From the NCBI GenBank assembly GCA_023621995.1, contig JAMOAB010000060.1, positions 18,744 to 82,743 of the forward strand: a stretch of DNA of 64,000 nucleotides, given 5' to 3'. Of this stretch, positions 55,141-62,781 are shown piece by piece (the first letter of the stretch is position 1; each line of letters starts with the position of its first letter). The notes beneath the pieces are model-generated. The model was given only the letters and a program-made list of their open reading frames with translations. It was not told the DNA's origin and ran no database searches. Source of the stretch: Bacillota bacterium (lineage in GTDB: Bacteria; Bacillota; Clostridia; Caldicoprobacterales; Xylanivirgaceae). Position numbers and translations under genes: made by a program.

Positions 55141-56478
55141 ATGCTTGATGGTCTTGCTCGCTTTAGAGATAAGTATAATCCAATCTCCAATGCAGAACAA
55201 ACGGATCTTGAAGGTTACTTATCAGATACAATATATGAGGTTCAAACTTATTGGCTACAGGGGATTAAAGATAAATTACCAGAAGACTGTCTTTATACCT
55301 ATATGCTTAATATAAATCAGCCTATGAGTTTGTTTGATATAATCATTGCAGTGGAAACTATATGGTGTAATTTAACACGAAAAGATATAAAGGACATGCT
55401 CATTACCGACGGTAGATTCAAAGAGATAGGATATAATATATGGGCACTTCAAGAATGGGAAGCCTATGCGGAAGTGGAGACAAACTTCAAAAATACAATA
55501 GCTGAAGTAAAGACAAGGTTTACTAGACGCAACTGGCACATATTTTATATGTATAAAGTAGCTCCTAGGCGATATACTTATGAAGAGATAGGCGATATAT
55601 ATGGCATCACTAGAGAAAGGGTTAGGCAGATCACAAAACAAGGAATAAGAAAGTTTAAACATCCAAGTTATACTAGAAAATTCGATTACTATAGACAGCT
55701 TTTATTTGAAGAGTTAAGTAGATACAAAATCATATTATTAGATCAGTTAAACACAACATACTTTGATATATTTAAAGATCATAATCCCACAGAGATAATA
55801 AACATATTAAACACTATAAAAGATGATTTCATAATAGTAAATGAAAAATATATATTAAGGACAGGGCATTTTAATTTAATTAAGGCATTTTTAGAACAAA
55901 TCATAGAACAAGTACCTGAAGGTCACATTGGAGAATATCATATAATGGATATTCTTAGGATTTTAGATATTGATACAGATATGGGTAGACATATGCTGAT
56001 TGAGATAATACAGAGCAATAATAAATTTTTTTATAATCATAAGAACGATATCGTGTATTATACATCTACCAATATTACCAAGGCTGATGTGGCATATATC
56101 GCATTGAAGGAGATAGGTAAACCAGTTCACTATACAGAGATAGGAGAAAAATATATGGAACTCACAGGTGATTTTACAAATAAGAGATTGGTGCTATCCT
56201 ATTTAGATAGGCATGATGGAATTGTCAGAGTATTTACTGGAATATATGGGCTTAAGGAATGGGGATGTGAAGAACATACAGGGCTCCTGGAATTAGCTAT
56301 AGAGGTGCTAGAAGAGAATCAAAAAATAATGCATTATATGGATATATATGAATATATACAGGATAGGACCATGGCCAAGCCTTCTTCTCTTATTAGTTTA
56401 ATTTCTGCAGATGACAGATTTATAATTCCTAACAGTGGATATGTAGGACTATCTAAATGGTTAGATGACAATAGATGA
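55141..56478 (+). CDS. Sigma-70 region 4 protein with winged-helix (HARE-like) modules
   Basis: 445 residues. Residues about 143-177 (RRYTYEEIGDIYGITRERVR then QITKQGIRKF) are a clear sigma region 4.2 helix-turn-helix of the primary-sigma type. Around it are segments that end alike: YNIWALQEW (about 107), IYGLKEWGCE (about 380) and YVGLSKWLDD at the C-terminus, each following a helical stretch with a FxxIGYNI- or FxIPNSG-type strand, as in HARE-HTH/RpoE-delta winged helices. There is no sigma region 2, so it cannot be a complete sigma factor. It is probably a transcription regulator contacting RNA polymerase or -35 DNA. AAGGTGA precedes the ATG by 8 bases. Confidence 0.8.
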   Translation: MLDGLARFRDKYNPISNAEQTDLEGYLSDTIYEVQTYWLQGIKDKLPEDCLYTYMLNINQPMSLFDIIIAVETIWCNLTRKDIKDMLITDGRFKEIGYNIWALQEWEAYAEVETNFKNTIAEVKTRFTRRNWHIFYMYKVAPRRYTYEEIGDIYGITRERVRQITKQGIRKFKHPSYTRKFDYYRQLLFEELSRYKIILLDQLNTTYFDIFKDHNPTEIINILNTIKDDFIIVNEKYILRTGHFNLIKAFLEQIIEQVPEGHIGEYHIMDILRILDIDTDMGRHMLIEIIQSNNKFFYNHKNDIVYYTSTNITKADVAYIALKEIGKPVHYTEIGEKYMELTGDFTNKRLVLSYLDRHDGIVRVFTGIYGLKEWGCEEHTGLLELAIEVLEENQKIMHYMDIYEYIQDRTMAKPSSLISLISADDRFIIPNSGYVGLSKWLDDNR

Positions 56479-56505
56479 TGAGTTGATTAGGGAAATTTAA
56501 AAAAG

Positions 56506-56620
56506 CTAAGGAAAATATTCTCCTTAGCTGTGTAGTATTTTGCTTTAAGCACTTAAAAATACTAAGGAAAATATTCTCCTTAGCTGTGTAGTATTTTGCT
56601 TTAAGCACTTAAAAATACTA
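56506..56620. repeat. Exact tandem duplication of a 56-bp unit
   Basis: Two identical 56-bp copies (56506-56561 and 56562-56617) followed by the first bases of a third. Each unit contains a hairpin CTAAGGA...TCCTTAG and a second one AGTATTTT...AAAATACT, so each resembles a bidirectional terminator between the convergent genes on both sides. The second copy includes the last codons and stop of the minus-strand DMT gene. Confidence 0.95.
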
Positions 56621-57476
56621 ATGATAAAATTCCAAGTATCAATCCTATCTGTCCATTTTTATCTATCTTCTCTTTAAATATTATGCTTGATAAAATGGAA
56701 GATAATATGACCACACCACCGTTTATCACAGGAAAATGCACAATACTCGGAATACGCGATGCTAAATAAGAAGATAATCCATTTCCCAGCGAAATACAAC
56801 TTCCTGTACATATGACTAGCCAAACAAATGGCATACTTTTCATATGACTTATAGACTCTCTATTTCTACTTTTATTTATTAAAAATAGAATTAATGCAAT
56901 TAAAGCAGCGGTAACAAACGCTATTATCAAAAACTCTTTTGTCTCTTTACCTGGCATTATTATTTGATGGGCTTTCAATAATATCATCAGTGTTCCATTA
57001 CATATAAATGCAAGTATACAGAATAAAAGCCATTTAGAATTTACCTTTGTGCTCTCTTCAGATGAAGGCTGACTTGCTAAGTAGAAAGTGGCAATTAACA
57101 ATAGTACACCTACAAATTGTAAAAAGTTAATTTTTTCGTCCCAAAAAATTAACCCAAATACTATGGGAAGTACAAGTCCAGATGAAAAAAATAGGGCAGA
57201 ATAGGATAAAGGACCTGTTTCCATAGATTTCATATAGAAGAGTACTGCCAAAATTAAAAATACGCCAAATGCTATTCCTAATATTTTTGTATAGAAACTA
57301 TATGTGGCAGTACTTCCTGCCATAATTAGATATATAAGTGCAGCAAAGGAAGAATACAAAAAAAGAAAAAAGAAATAGCTGGTTAGATTTTTCATGTATT
57401 TTTCGTTAAAGATTTTAAAACACATAGTTTGTCCGGTAAAAAGTAATACAGCAACAATAATTGCTAAACCTGTCAT
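56601..57476 (-). CDS. DMT/EamA family transporter
   Basis: 291 residues, about ten transmembrane helices in two repeats, starting LAIIVAVLLFTGQTMCFKIF and ending GLILGILSLVFLSA; FWDEKINFLQFVGVLLLIATF and FKEKIDKNGQIGLILG are the repeated DMT end-of-repeat motifs. Substrate unknown. GAGAGGAGATATGTC precedes the ATG. The last three codons and stop lie inside the 56-bp repeat, so a repeat copy supplies the gene's end. Confidence 0.88.
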   Translation of the reverse strand: MTGLAIIVAVLLFTGQTMCFKIFNEKYMKNLTSYFFFLFLYSSFAALIYLIMAGSTATYSFYTKILGIAFGVFLILAVLFYMKSMETGPLSYSALFFSSGLVLPIVFGLIFWDEKINFLQFVGVLLLIATFYLASQPSSEESTKVNSKWLLFCILAFICNGTLMILLKAHQIIMPGKETKEFLIIAFVTAALIALILFLINKSRNRESISHMKSMPFVWLVICTGSCISLGNGLSSYLASRIPSIVHFPVINGGVVILSSILSSIIFKEKIDKNGQIGLILGILSLVFLSA

Positions 57477-57503
57477 GACATATCTCCTCTCATTCTTTAC
57501 TAT

Positions 57504-57554
57504 AATTATTCAAGTTTGATACTAAATATATTGATCTATGGACTTGAATAATTT
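57504..57554. repeat. Inverted repeat, copy B of the 9.5-kb element
   Basis: AATTATTCAAGT (57504-57515) pairs with ACTTGAATAATT (57542-57553) around a 26-base loop. Right arm and flank match copy A (9574-9600) at 21 of 22 positions; the loops differ. Confidence 0.8.
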
Positions 57555-57756
57555 CATAGATAACGAACGTCCTTAACTTATTTTTAAATATTAACGATAG
57601 TTATCTATGTTATGTATAAAAATCTCATATTACACACAAGATTTAAGTATAATACAAAAAGCTTATACAATCTACACATTTTTTATTATCCAATATTCAA
57701 ATTTTATAATATTCCAATAAACATGCCCAAAATAATGTTATGCCTATAAAATATTC

Positions 57757-57785
57757 TTGACATGGTTAAATATATAGTGTATACT
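57757..57785 (+). promoter_or_regulatory. Strong promoter for a short transcript
   Basis: TTGACA, 17 bases, TATACT: the best promoter match in this intergenic region, with a terminator only about 110 bases downstream. Confidence 0.7.
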
Positions 57786-57791
57786 CATATC

Positions 57792-57905
57792 AAAGTTAGC
57801 TAAATTGCAAATTATAAAAACTATATATAAGGCAGAGAAATGGAGATAGCCTACGTATTCAGTTTATTGTTTAAACATGGGTATTGGTGTTATCTCCTTT
57901 TTTAA
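57792..57905 (+). ncRNA. Candidate short leader RNA or small RNA with embedded 21-codon frame
   Basis: The implied transcript runs from about 57792 to a terminator made of GGAGATA (57842-57848) and TATCTCC (57891-57897) plus six Ts. A short frame, ATG 57840 to TAA 57903-57905, lies exactly over the hairpin; it encodes a hydrophobic, aromatic-rich peptide (MEIAYVFSLLFK, then HGYWCYLLF). A weak AAGGCAGAG site precedes it. GTTTA...TAAAC can form an alternative inner stem. Leader-peptide attenuator, small toxin or plain small RNA are all possible. Confidence 0.35.
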
Positions 57906-58160
57906 TGCAATTGGTTGCTAGACTTGTTCGAAGAACAGAAAGGGTACATATTATATTTAAATCATTATTATTTCTTTTAATATATTTGTTAGTGAATTTA
58001 TTCATATACCCAATAAATGGATAATTTATACTAACAAAGAAATGAACACAAAGTAATAAATTTTATTTAATACATTCCTAAGTAAAGTAATTTGGTATTT
58101 ACAAATATTGTTTTCTCTATCTAGGCATTTGTCTAAACATTTGTGTATAACAATGCTAAC

Positions 58161-58197
58161 ATCTCTATCACGTTACCATATTATTAATGATAGAGAT
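58161..58197. promoter_or_regulatory. Inverted repeat ahead of the sugar-binding lipoprotein gene
   Basis: ATCTCTATCA (58161-58170) and TGATAGAGAT (58188-58197) are exact complements with a 17-base loop, 41 bases before the start codon. It could be an operator or a 5'-leader hairpin that stabilises the mRNA. Confidence 0.6.
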
Positions 58198-58238
58198 ATT
58201 TAGGAACAATTAAAGATTATATAGGAAGGAGAAATAAT

Positions 58239-59606
58239 ATGAGAATCAAAAGAGGTATTGCATTGCTACTTGCCATGATCTTATGTCTAGCCGTCTTTAC
58301 AGGTTGTGGCGAGAAGGGCAAGGAAGACGAAACAGGGGGGAAGTCAAAGAATACAGAAGTTGTAGACAAAGAGGATAAAGAGGATAAAGATGAGTCCCAA
58401 GAAGGCTCACCTTACGAAGTCACAGAACCTATTACTATTGAGTGGTGGCACGCACAGGAAGCACAGTATGCAGAGCTTATTGATAGCGTTGTAGAACAAT
58501 TCCATGAAACCGATACAAAGGTGACACTTGAACCTGTCTACCAGGGGAGTTATACTGAGCTCAATGAAAAATTGATTGCCGCCTTGGCTGCAGATACCGC
58601 TCCGGCACTATCCGTAGCTAACACACCGTATGTAGCAGAGTATGGAGCCTCTGGCGTATGTGAAGTTTTAACTCCATACATAGAAGCAGATGACTTTGAT
58701 ATAGACGACTTTGGAATTGGTTTAATTGAGTCTTCCAGCTACGATGGAGAGCCTATTTCTCTACCATTTTTAATTTCAACTCAGGTTATGTATTATAATA
58801 AAGATATGGCAGAGGCTGAGGGTATAGAGCTCCCCGAAACATGGGATGAAATGGATGAATTTATGGATGCAGCAGCTAAAGTTACAAATGGCGAGACAGA
58901 ACGCTTTGCAACTTGTGTACCTGGTTGGGATCAGTGGTATTTTGAAACATACTATAGAAACTCTGGTGTAGAGATTGTAACCTCCGATAACACAACAGAT
59001 TTAGACGGATCTAAGGCAATGGAAATTGCAGAACAATTCAAAAAATGGTATAAAGAAGGAAAAATAGATTGGTGCTACGGGACAGGTGCTTCCACAAATA
59101 TGCGTCAGGCTTTCTTTGATGGAAAGGCATTTTCAGTAATGCACACATCTTCATTATACGAGATGTATGTTGAAAATTGCGACTTTGAAGTGGGCATGCA
59201 CTACTACCCAGGTGCTGATACACGATACTCAGAAGTTGGTGGCTGTGTATTGTTGATGCCAGCTAAAAATGATCAAAAAGTTAAAAATGCTGCTTGGGAA
59301 GCTATGAAATTTTTAATGAGTAAAGATGTCAATATGCAATGGGCAGACGGCTCTGGGTATATGCCAACACGTAAGTCTGTTCTCGAGACGGAAGAAGCAG
59401 AAGCTTTCCTTGAAAAGAAGCCAGCGTTTCAAGCTGTATTTGACAATCTTGATAACATAAAACCAAGAATTCAGCATCCAGCGTATCCTGCGCTCTCAAA
59501 GATATGGCTAGATTCAATGGCAAAAGCTATTATTGAAGATGCTGATATGACTGCTACTATGGAAGAGGCTGCAAAACTTATAAATGAAGCCCTTGCAGAT
59601 TACTAA
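58239..59606 (+). CDS. Sugar ABC importer binding lipoprotein
   Basis: 455 residues. Lipoprotein signal with TGC lipobox (C23), a low-complexity acidic linker (EDKEDKDESQEGS), then an SBP_bac_1 fold: ITIEWWHAQEAQYAELIDSV, LPETWDEMDEFMDAAAKV, and a C-terminal WADGSGYMPTRKSV. Typical of CUT1 importers for oligosaccharides or glycerol-phosphate derivatives. GGAAGGAGA precedes the ATG. A double hairpin follows, suggesting more of it is made than of the permeases. Confidence 0.93.
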   Translation: MRIKRGIALLLAMILCLAVFTGCGEKGKEDETGGKSKNTEVVDKEDKEDKDESQEGSPYEVTEPITIEWWHAQEAQYAELIDSVVEQFHETDTKVTLEPVYQGSYTELNEKLIAALAADTAPALSVANTPYVAEYGASGVCEVLTPYIEADDFDIDDFGIGLIESSSYDGEPISLPFLISTQVMYYNKDMAEAEGIELPETWDEMDEFMDAAAKVTNGETERFATCVPGWDQWYFETYYRNSGVEIVTSDNTTDLDGSKAMEIAEQFKKWYKEGKIDWCYGTGASTNMRQAFFDGKAFSVMHTSSLYEMYVENCDFEVGMHYYPGADTRYSEVGGCVLLMPAKNDQKVKNAAWEAMKFLMSKDVNMQWADGSGYMPTRKSVLETEEAEAFLEKKPAFQAVFDNLDNIKPRIQHPAYPALSKIWLDSMAKAIIEDADMTATMEEAAKLINEALADY

Positions 59607-59617
59607 AAACTTTGTAG

Positions 59618-59680
59618 AATATTAAAGCCGTATATACGGCTTTAATATTCTCTTTTGCCTTATAGCAAGAGAGTCTTTTT
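59618..59680 (+). terminator. Palindrome plus intrinsic terminator between binding protein and permeases
   Basis: A perfect 32-base palindrome (59618-59649, half-site AATATTAAAGCCGTAT) is followed at once by CTCTTTTGC (59650-59658) pairing with GCAAGAGAG (59665-59673, one G-U) and TCTTTTT. The second hairpin is a good terminator; read-through would supply the permeases. Confidence 0.8.
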
Positions 59681-59694
59681 GGGGGGAGGAAAAC

Positions 59695-60639
59695 ATGATA
59701 CAGACTAAAAAAGAGATAAGACCAGCAGAGACGGGGGCATCAAAAACTGTAAATTATAGAAGGCGTGAGAGTATAAAAGATTTTATGTGCGTTGTACCCG
59801 CACTTGTGTTCCTTATAATATTTGTATACTATCCAATCGTACATCTTTTTAAGATTAGTTTTACCGATTGGAATCTAATTAGAGATAGCTATAAATATGT
59901 AGGTTTAAAGAATTATAAATGGTTATTTAAAGGCTCAGGGTTTGACGTTTGGTTAGCTTCATTGAAAGTAACTTTAAGATATACAATTGCAGAAATAGTA
60001 ATTACTATTGTAGGTGGTTTGCTTTTGGCCCTACTTTTCAATCATACGTCAAAAGCATTTAATTTTATGAGGCCTATCGTATTTATGCCTAAATATATAG
60101 CAGTAGCTACATCAGGTGTTGTCTTTATTTGGATACTACATAAGGATTATGGGGTGCTAAATCAGGCACTTAAATCTTTAGGGCTTAAACCTCTTCCATG
60201 GTTAGTGTCTGAAAAGACTGCACTAAAAGGAGTATTGATGCTAACAGCATGGCGTGTTATGGGTTATTCAATGATGCTATATATATCGGCTATGAACAGT
60301 ATATCAGTAGACTATTACGAAGCGGCAGATCTTGATGGAGCAAATGGGTTTAAAAAGTTTTGGTATATAACATTGCCACTACTCTCGCCAATGACCATCT
60401 TTATATTAGTTACTACTTTTATAGCATCAATGAAGGTATTTCAATCTATAGACGTTATGACTGGTGGAGGACCTTATAATGCAACAAACGTTATGGTATT
60501 TTGGATATACAGTTTAGCCTTTGAGGAATTTAGGGTAGATAGGGCAGCGGTTGTATCTATAATATTCTTTTTAATACTTCTTGCATGTACTGCCTTGACG
60601 TTAAAAATATCTGAGAAGTCTGTTAACTACGATGCATAG
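59695..60639 (+). CDS. Sugar ABC importer permease (MalF/UgpA type)
   Basis: 314 residues, six transmembrane helices after a cytoplasmic N-terminal tail (RRRESIKDFMCVVPALVFLI). The EAA coupling loop reads YYEAADLDGANGFKKFWYITLPLLSP, and SIDVMTGGGPYNATNVMV is the MalF-type signature. GGGGGGAGG precedes the ATG. Confidence 0.94.
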   Translation: MIQTKKEIRPAETGASKTVNYRRRESIKDFMCVVPALVFLIIFVYYPIVHLFKISFTDWNLIRDSYKYVGLKNYKWLFKGSGFDVWLASLKVTLRYTIAEIVITIVGGLLLALLFNHTSKAFNFMRPIVFMPKYIAVATSGVVFIWILHKDYGVLNQALKSLGLKPLPWLVSEKTALKGVLMLTAWRVMGYSMMLYISAMNSISVDYYEAADLDGANGFKKFWYITLPLLSPMTIFILVTTFIASMKVFQSIDVMTGGGPYNATNVMVFWIYSLAFEEFRVDRAAVVSIIFFLILLACTALTLKISEKSVNYDA

Positions 60640-60650
60640 AATAGGGGGGA

Positions 60651-61517
60651 ATGGCAGTGTCAAATGATATACGATCGTCACATAGATATACTCCGAAATT
60701 TCTCATAGTATTGCGTTATATCTTAGCAATATTAGTAACTTTGATAATGGTTTTTCCCATATATTGGATGGTAATTACCTCTTTAAAGACACCTGAAGAG
60801 CTTTTATTGCCTGTTCCAACACTATGGCCCAAGAAATTTGCTTGGCATAATTATAGGGATGTACTTAAGATGGCTCCGTTTGGTCAATATATTTACAATA
60901 CTATAGTTATGACATTAGGAATTATGGCACTTCAGCTTTTCACAGGCATATTTGCTGCCTATGGTTTCTCCCATGGCAGATTTAAAGGGCAGAATGTTTT
61001 GTTCTTAGTTGTATTGGGCGCACTTATGATTCCTATTCAAGTCATATTTGTTCCCATATATGTAATGGTTGCAAAGCTCAATTGGATTAATACTTTTGCA
61101 GGTCTAATATTACCCAATGCTGTTTCAGCATATTTCATTTTTATGTTGAGACAGAGTTTTAAGTCAGTGGATAAGAGCTATATCGAAGCTGCACGTGTTG
61201 ACGGCATGGGTAGAATTGGAGTAATATTCAATGTACTTGTACCCATGTGTAAACCTACAGTATTGACTGTTACAATTATTACCTTCATAGATGGATGGAA
61301 CTCTTATTTCTGGCCTAAGATGGTTACAACCAAACCTTTTCGCAGGACATTGGCATTAGGAGTTCAAGAGCTTCGACGTTCATATGCTGGTATTGAAACT
61401 TGGAACTATAACCAGATAATGGCCGGTGCTACCATGTCCATTATTCCAATTGTTATTCTATTTATATTCTTGCAAAAATATATTATAAGCGGTGTATCAA
61501 AGGCAGCCATGAAGTAA
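60651..61517 (+). CDS. Sugar ABC importer permease (MalG/UgpE type)
   Basis: 288 residues, six helices; N-terminal VTLIMVFPIYWMVITSLKT, EAA loop YIEAARVDGMGRIGVIFNVLVPMCKP, and the end FIFLQKYIISGVSKAAMK are typical MalG features. ATG 60651 lies very close to the G-run; GTG 60657 has better spacing and may be the true start. No ATPase gene follows; CUT1 systems often share one MsiK-type ATPase encoded elsewhere. Confidence 0.94.
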   Translation: MAVSNDIRSSHRYTPKFLIVLRYILAILVTLIMVFPIYWMVITSLKTPEELLLPVPTLWPKKFAWHNYRDVLKMAPFGQYIYNTIVMTLGIMALQLFTGIFAAYGFSHGRFKGQNVLFLVVLGALMIPIQVIFVPIYVMVAKLNWINTFAGLILPNAVSAYFIFMLRQSFKSVDKSYIEAARVDGMGRIGVIFNVLVPMCKPTVLTVTIITFIDGWNSYFWPKMVTTKPFRRTLALGVQELRRSYAGIETWNYNQIMAGATMSIIPIVILFIFLQKYIISGVSKAAMK

Positions 61518-61553
61518 TTACATTTGAGGATTATCCTTGAAAGGAGCTAACGG

Positions 61554-62612
61554 ATGAAACGTAGGGATTTTCGATTTTCTAGAGTACTGTGTATACTATT
61601 AACGGTTCTAATACTTTTTACTTCCTGTACAAAAGCTATTGATCAGGCTGGTAAGCAAGTGACAGAGGATATTGGAGTAGAACAGACTATAGGAGAATCA
61701 AATTCTGAAGACAAATCAGATTTAGATGACGACTCGGACTCCGAGTCGTCATCAAGGTATGATGAGGTATTTGATATCTTAAAAGATGAGGGCAAATTAG
61801 TAGCCCGTTTTTTTGAGATATCTTCCGGGACAGACACAAAGTCAGGAGATTCGATATTTATAAAATCTCCTGATGGATATACAATGCTCATAGATGCAGG
61901 TGCTCCCGAATGTGGAGGACAGATTAGTAAGTATCTAAAGGAGCTTGGGGTAACCAAGATTGATTATCTTATTAATACCCATCCACATATAGATCATATT
62001 GGTGGTTTTACTAAAATTATAAGTGATTTTGAAATTGGCGGGATATACATGTCTGAACTTGAATATCCTACTAATACATATAAGGCCACCATGGAATATA
62101 TCAGCAATAAGGGGCTAGAGATAAATTACTTAAAAGAAGGAGATACGTTTAAATTTGGAGAGCAAGTAGAGGCAAAGGTCTACAATCCACCTCCAGAGAT
62201 AGAATATTATGAGGGTTATCCAGAAGGAAGCACCCAATTTATAAATAATCATTCAGTGGTTCTAAAACTTACTTATGACGAAGTATCTATGCTTTTCATG
62301 GGTGATACATATGTACAGAGAGAACTAGAACTTGTGGAGAAGTATGGAGATGAACTTCAAGCCCATGTAATAAAAGCGGGTCACCATGGTGCCCATACAT
62401 CATCATCTGTAACATTGATTGAAACAGTTAAGCCAGAGCTGGCAGTATTCACCCATGACTCAATTGCAAGTCTTCAGACATATAAATCCTATAAGAAACG
62501 GGATGCTATCGTCTATATAACAGGTGTTGATGGTAATATCTTAGCATCCACAGATGGAAAATCTTTAGAATACATTACTGAACGTGATAGGACTAATGAC
62601 TTTTTAGATTGA
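61554..62612 (+). CDS. Secreted metallo-beta-lactamase-fold lipoprotein (ComEC-C-terminal type)
   Basis: 352 residues. Lipoprotein signal ending FTSC (C25), an acidic serine/aspartate linker (SDLDDDSDSESSSRYDE), then an MBL-fold hydrolase with THPHIDHIGG (near 142), MLFMGDTY, and KAGHHGAHTSSSV, like the extracellular domain of ComEC. Such secreted proteins may hydrolyse phosphoesters or nucleic acid outside the cell. It follows the permeases after 36 bases, so it seems part of the sugar-ABC operon. AAAGGAG lies ahead of the ATG. Confidence 0.88.
   Translation: MKRRDFRFSRVLCILLTVLILFTSCTKAIDQAGKQVTEDIGVEQTIGESNSEDKSDLDDDSDSESSSRYDEVFDILKDEGKLVARFFEISSGTDTKSGDSIFIKSPDGYTMLIDAGAPECGGQISKYLKELGVTKIDYLINTHPHIDHIGGFTKIISDFEIGGIYMSELEYPTNTYKATMEYISNKGLEINYLKEGDTFKFGEQVEAKVYNPPPEIEYYEGYPEGSTQFINNHSVVLKLTYDEVSMLFMGDTYVQRELELVEKYGDELQAHVIKAGHHGAHTSSSVTLIETVKPELAVFTHDSIASLQTYKSYKKRDAIVYITGVDGNILASTDGKSLEYITERDRTNDFLD
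61725..61753. repeat. Perfect palindrome inside the MBL gene linker
   Basis: GATGACGACTCGGA, one base, then its exact complement. It encodes part of the acidic linker (DDDSDSESS), so it is both coding and able to form a hairpin. Confidence 0.9.
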
Positions 62613-62630
62613 TATATGGATATGCAAGCT

Positions 62631-62675
62631 AAAGGGATATTAACCGGTTGTATTGGTTAATATCCCTTTGTTAAC
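62631..62675 (+). terminator. Terminator after the sugar-ABC operon
   Basis: AAAGGGATATTAACC and GGTTAATATCCCTTT, 15 perfect pairs, short loop; the T-tract after it is interrupted. Confidence 0.8.
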
Positions 62676-62781
62676 TTTAAAGCAACACTGTTTTATCAAA
62701 AACTCGAAAACAAGATGGAAATATAATATAATATTAGCGAAATGAAATTATCTATTATATAATAGATGATGGGGTGTAGTT

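Larger units (their letters stand above)
57477..58238. other. 762-base intergenic region between divergent DMT and sugar-ABC genes
   Basis: No long gene. It holds the second copy of the inverted repeat (57504-57554), a consensus promoter (57757-57785) followed by a short peptide frame and terminator (57840-57905), and a 10-bp inverted repeat close to the sugar-binding gene (58161-58197). The rest is very A+T-rich and I see nothing definite in it. Confidence 0.7.

Noticed and set aside
56506..56620. CRISPR array
   Set aside because: Two abutting identical 56-bp units with no spacers and no cas genes nearby; it is a tandem duplication.
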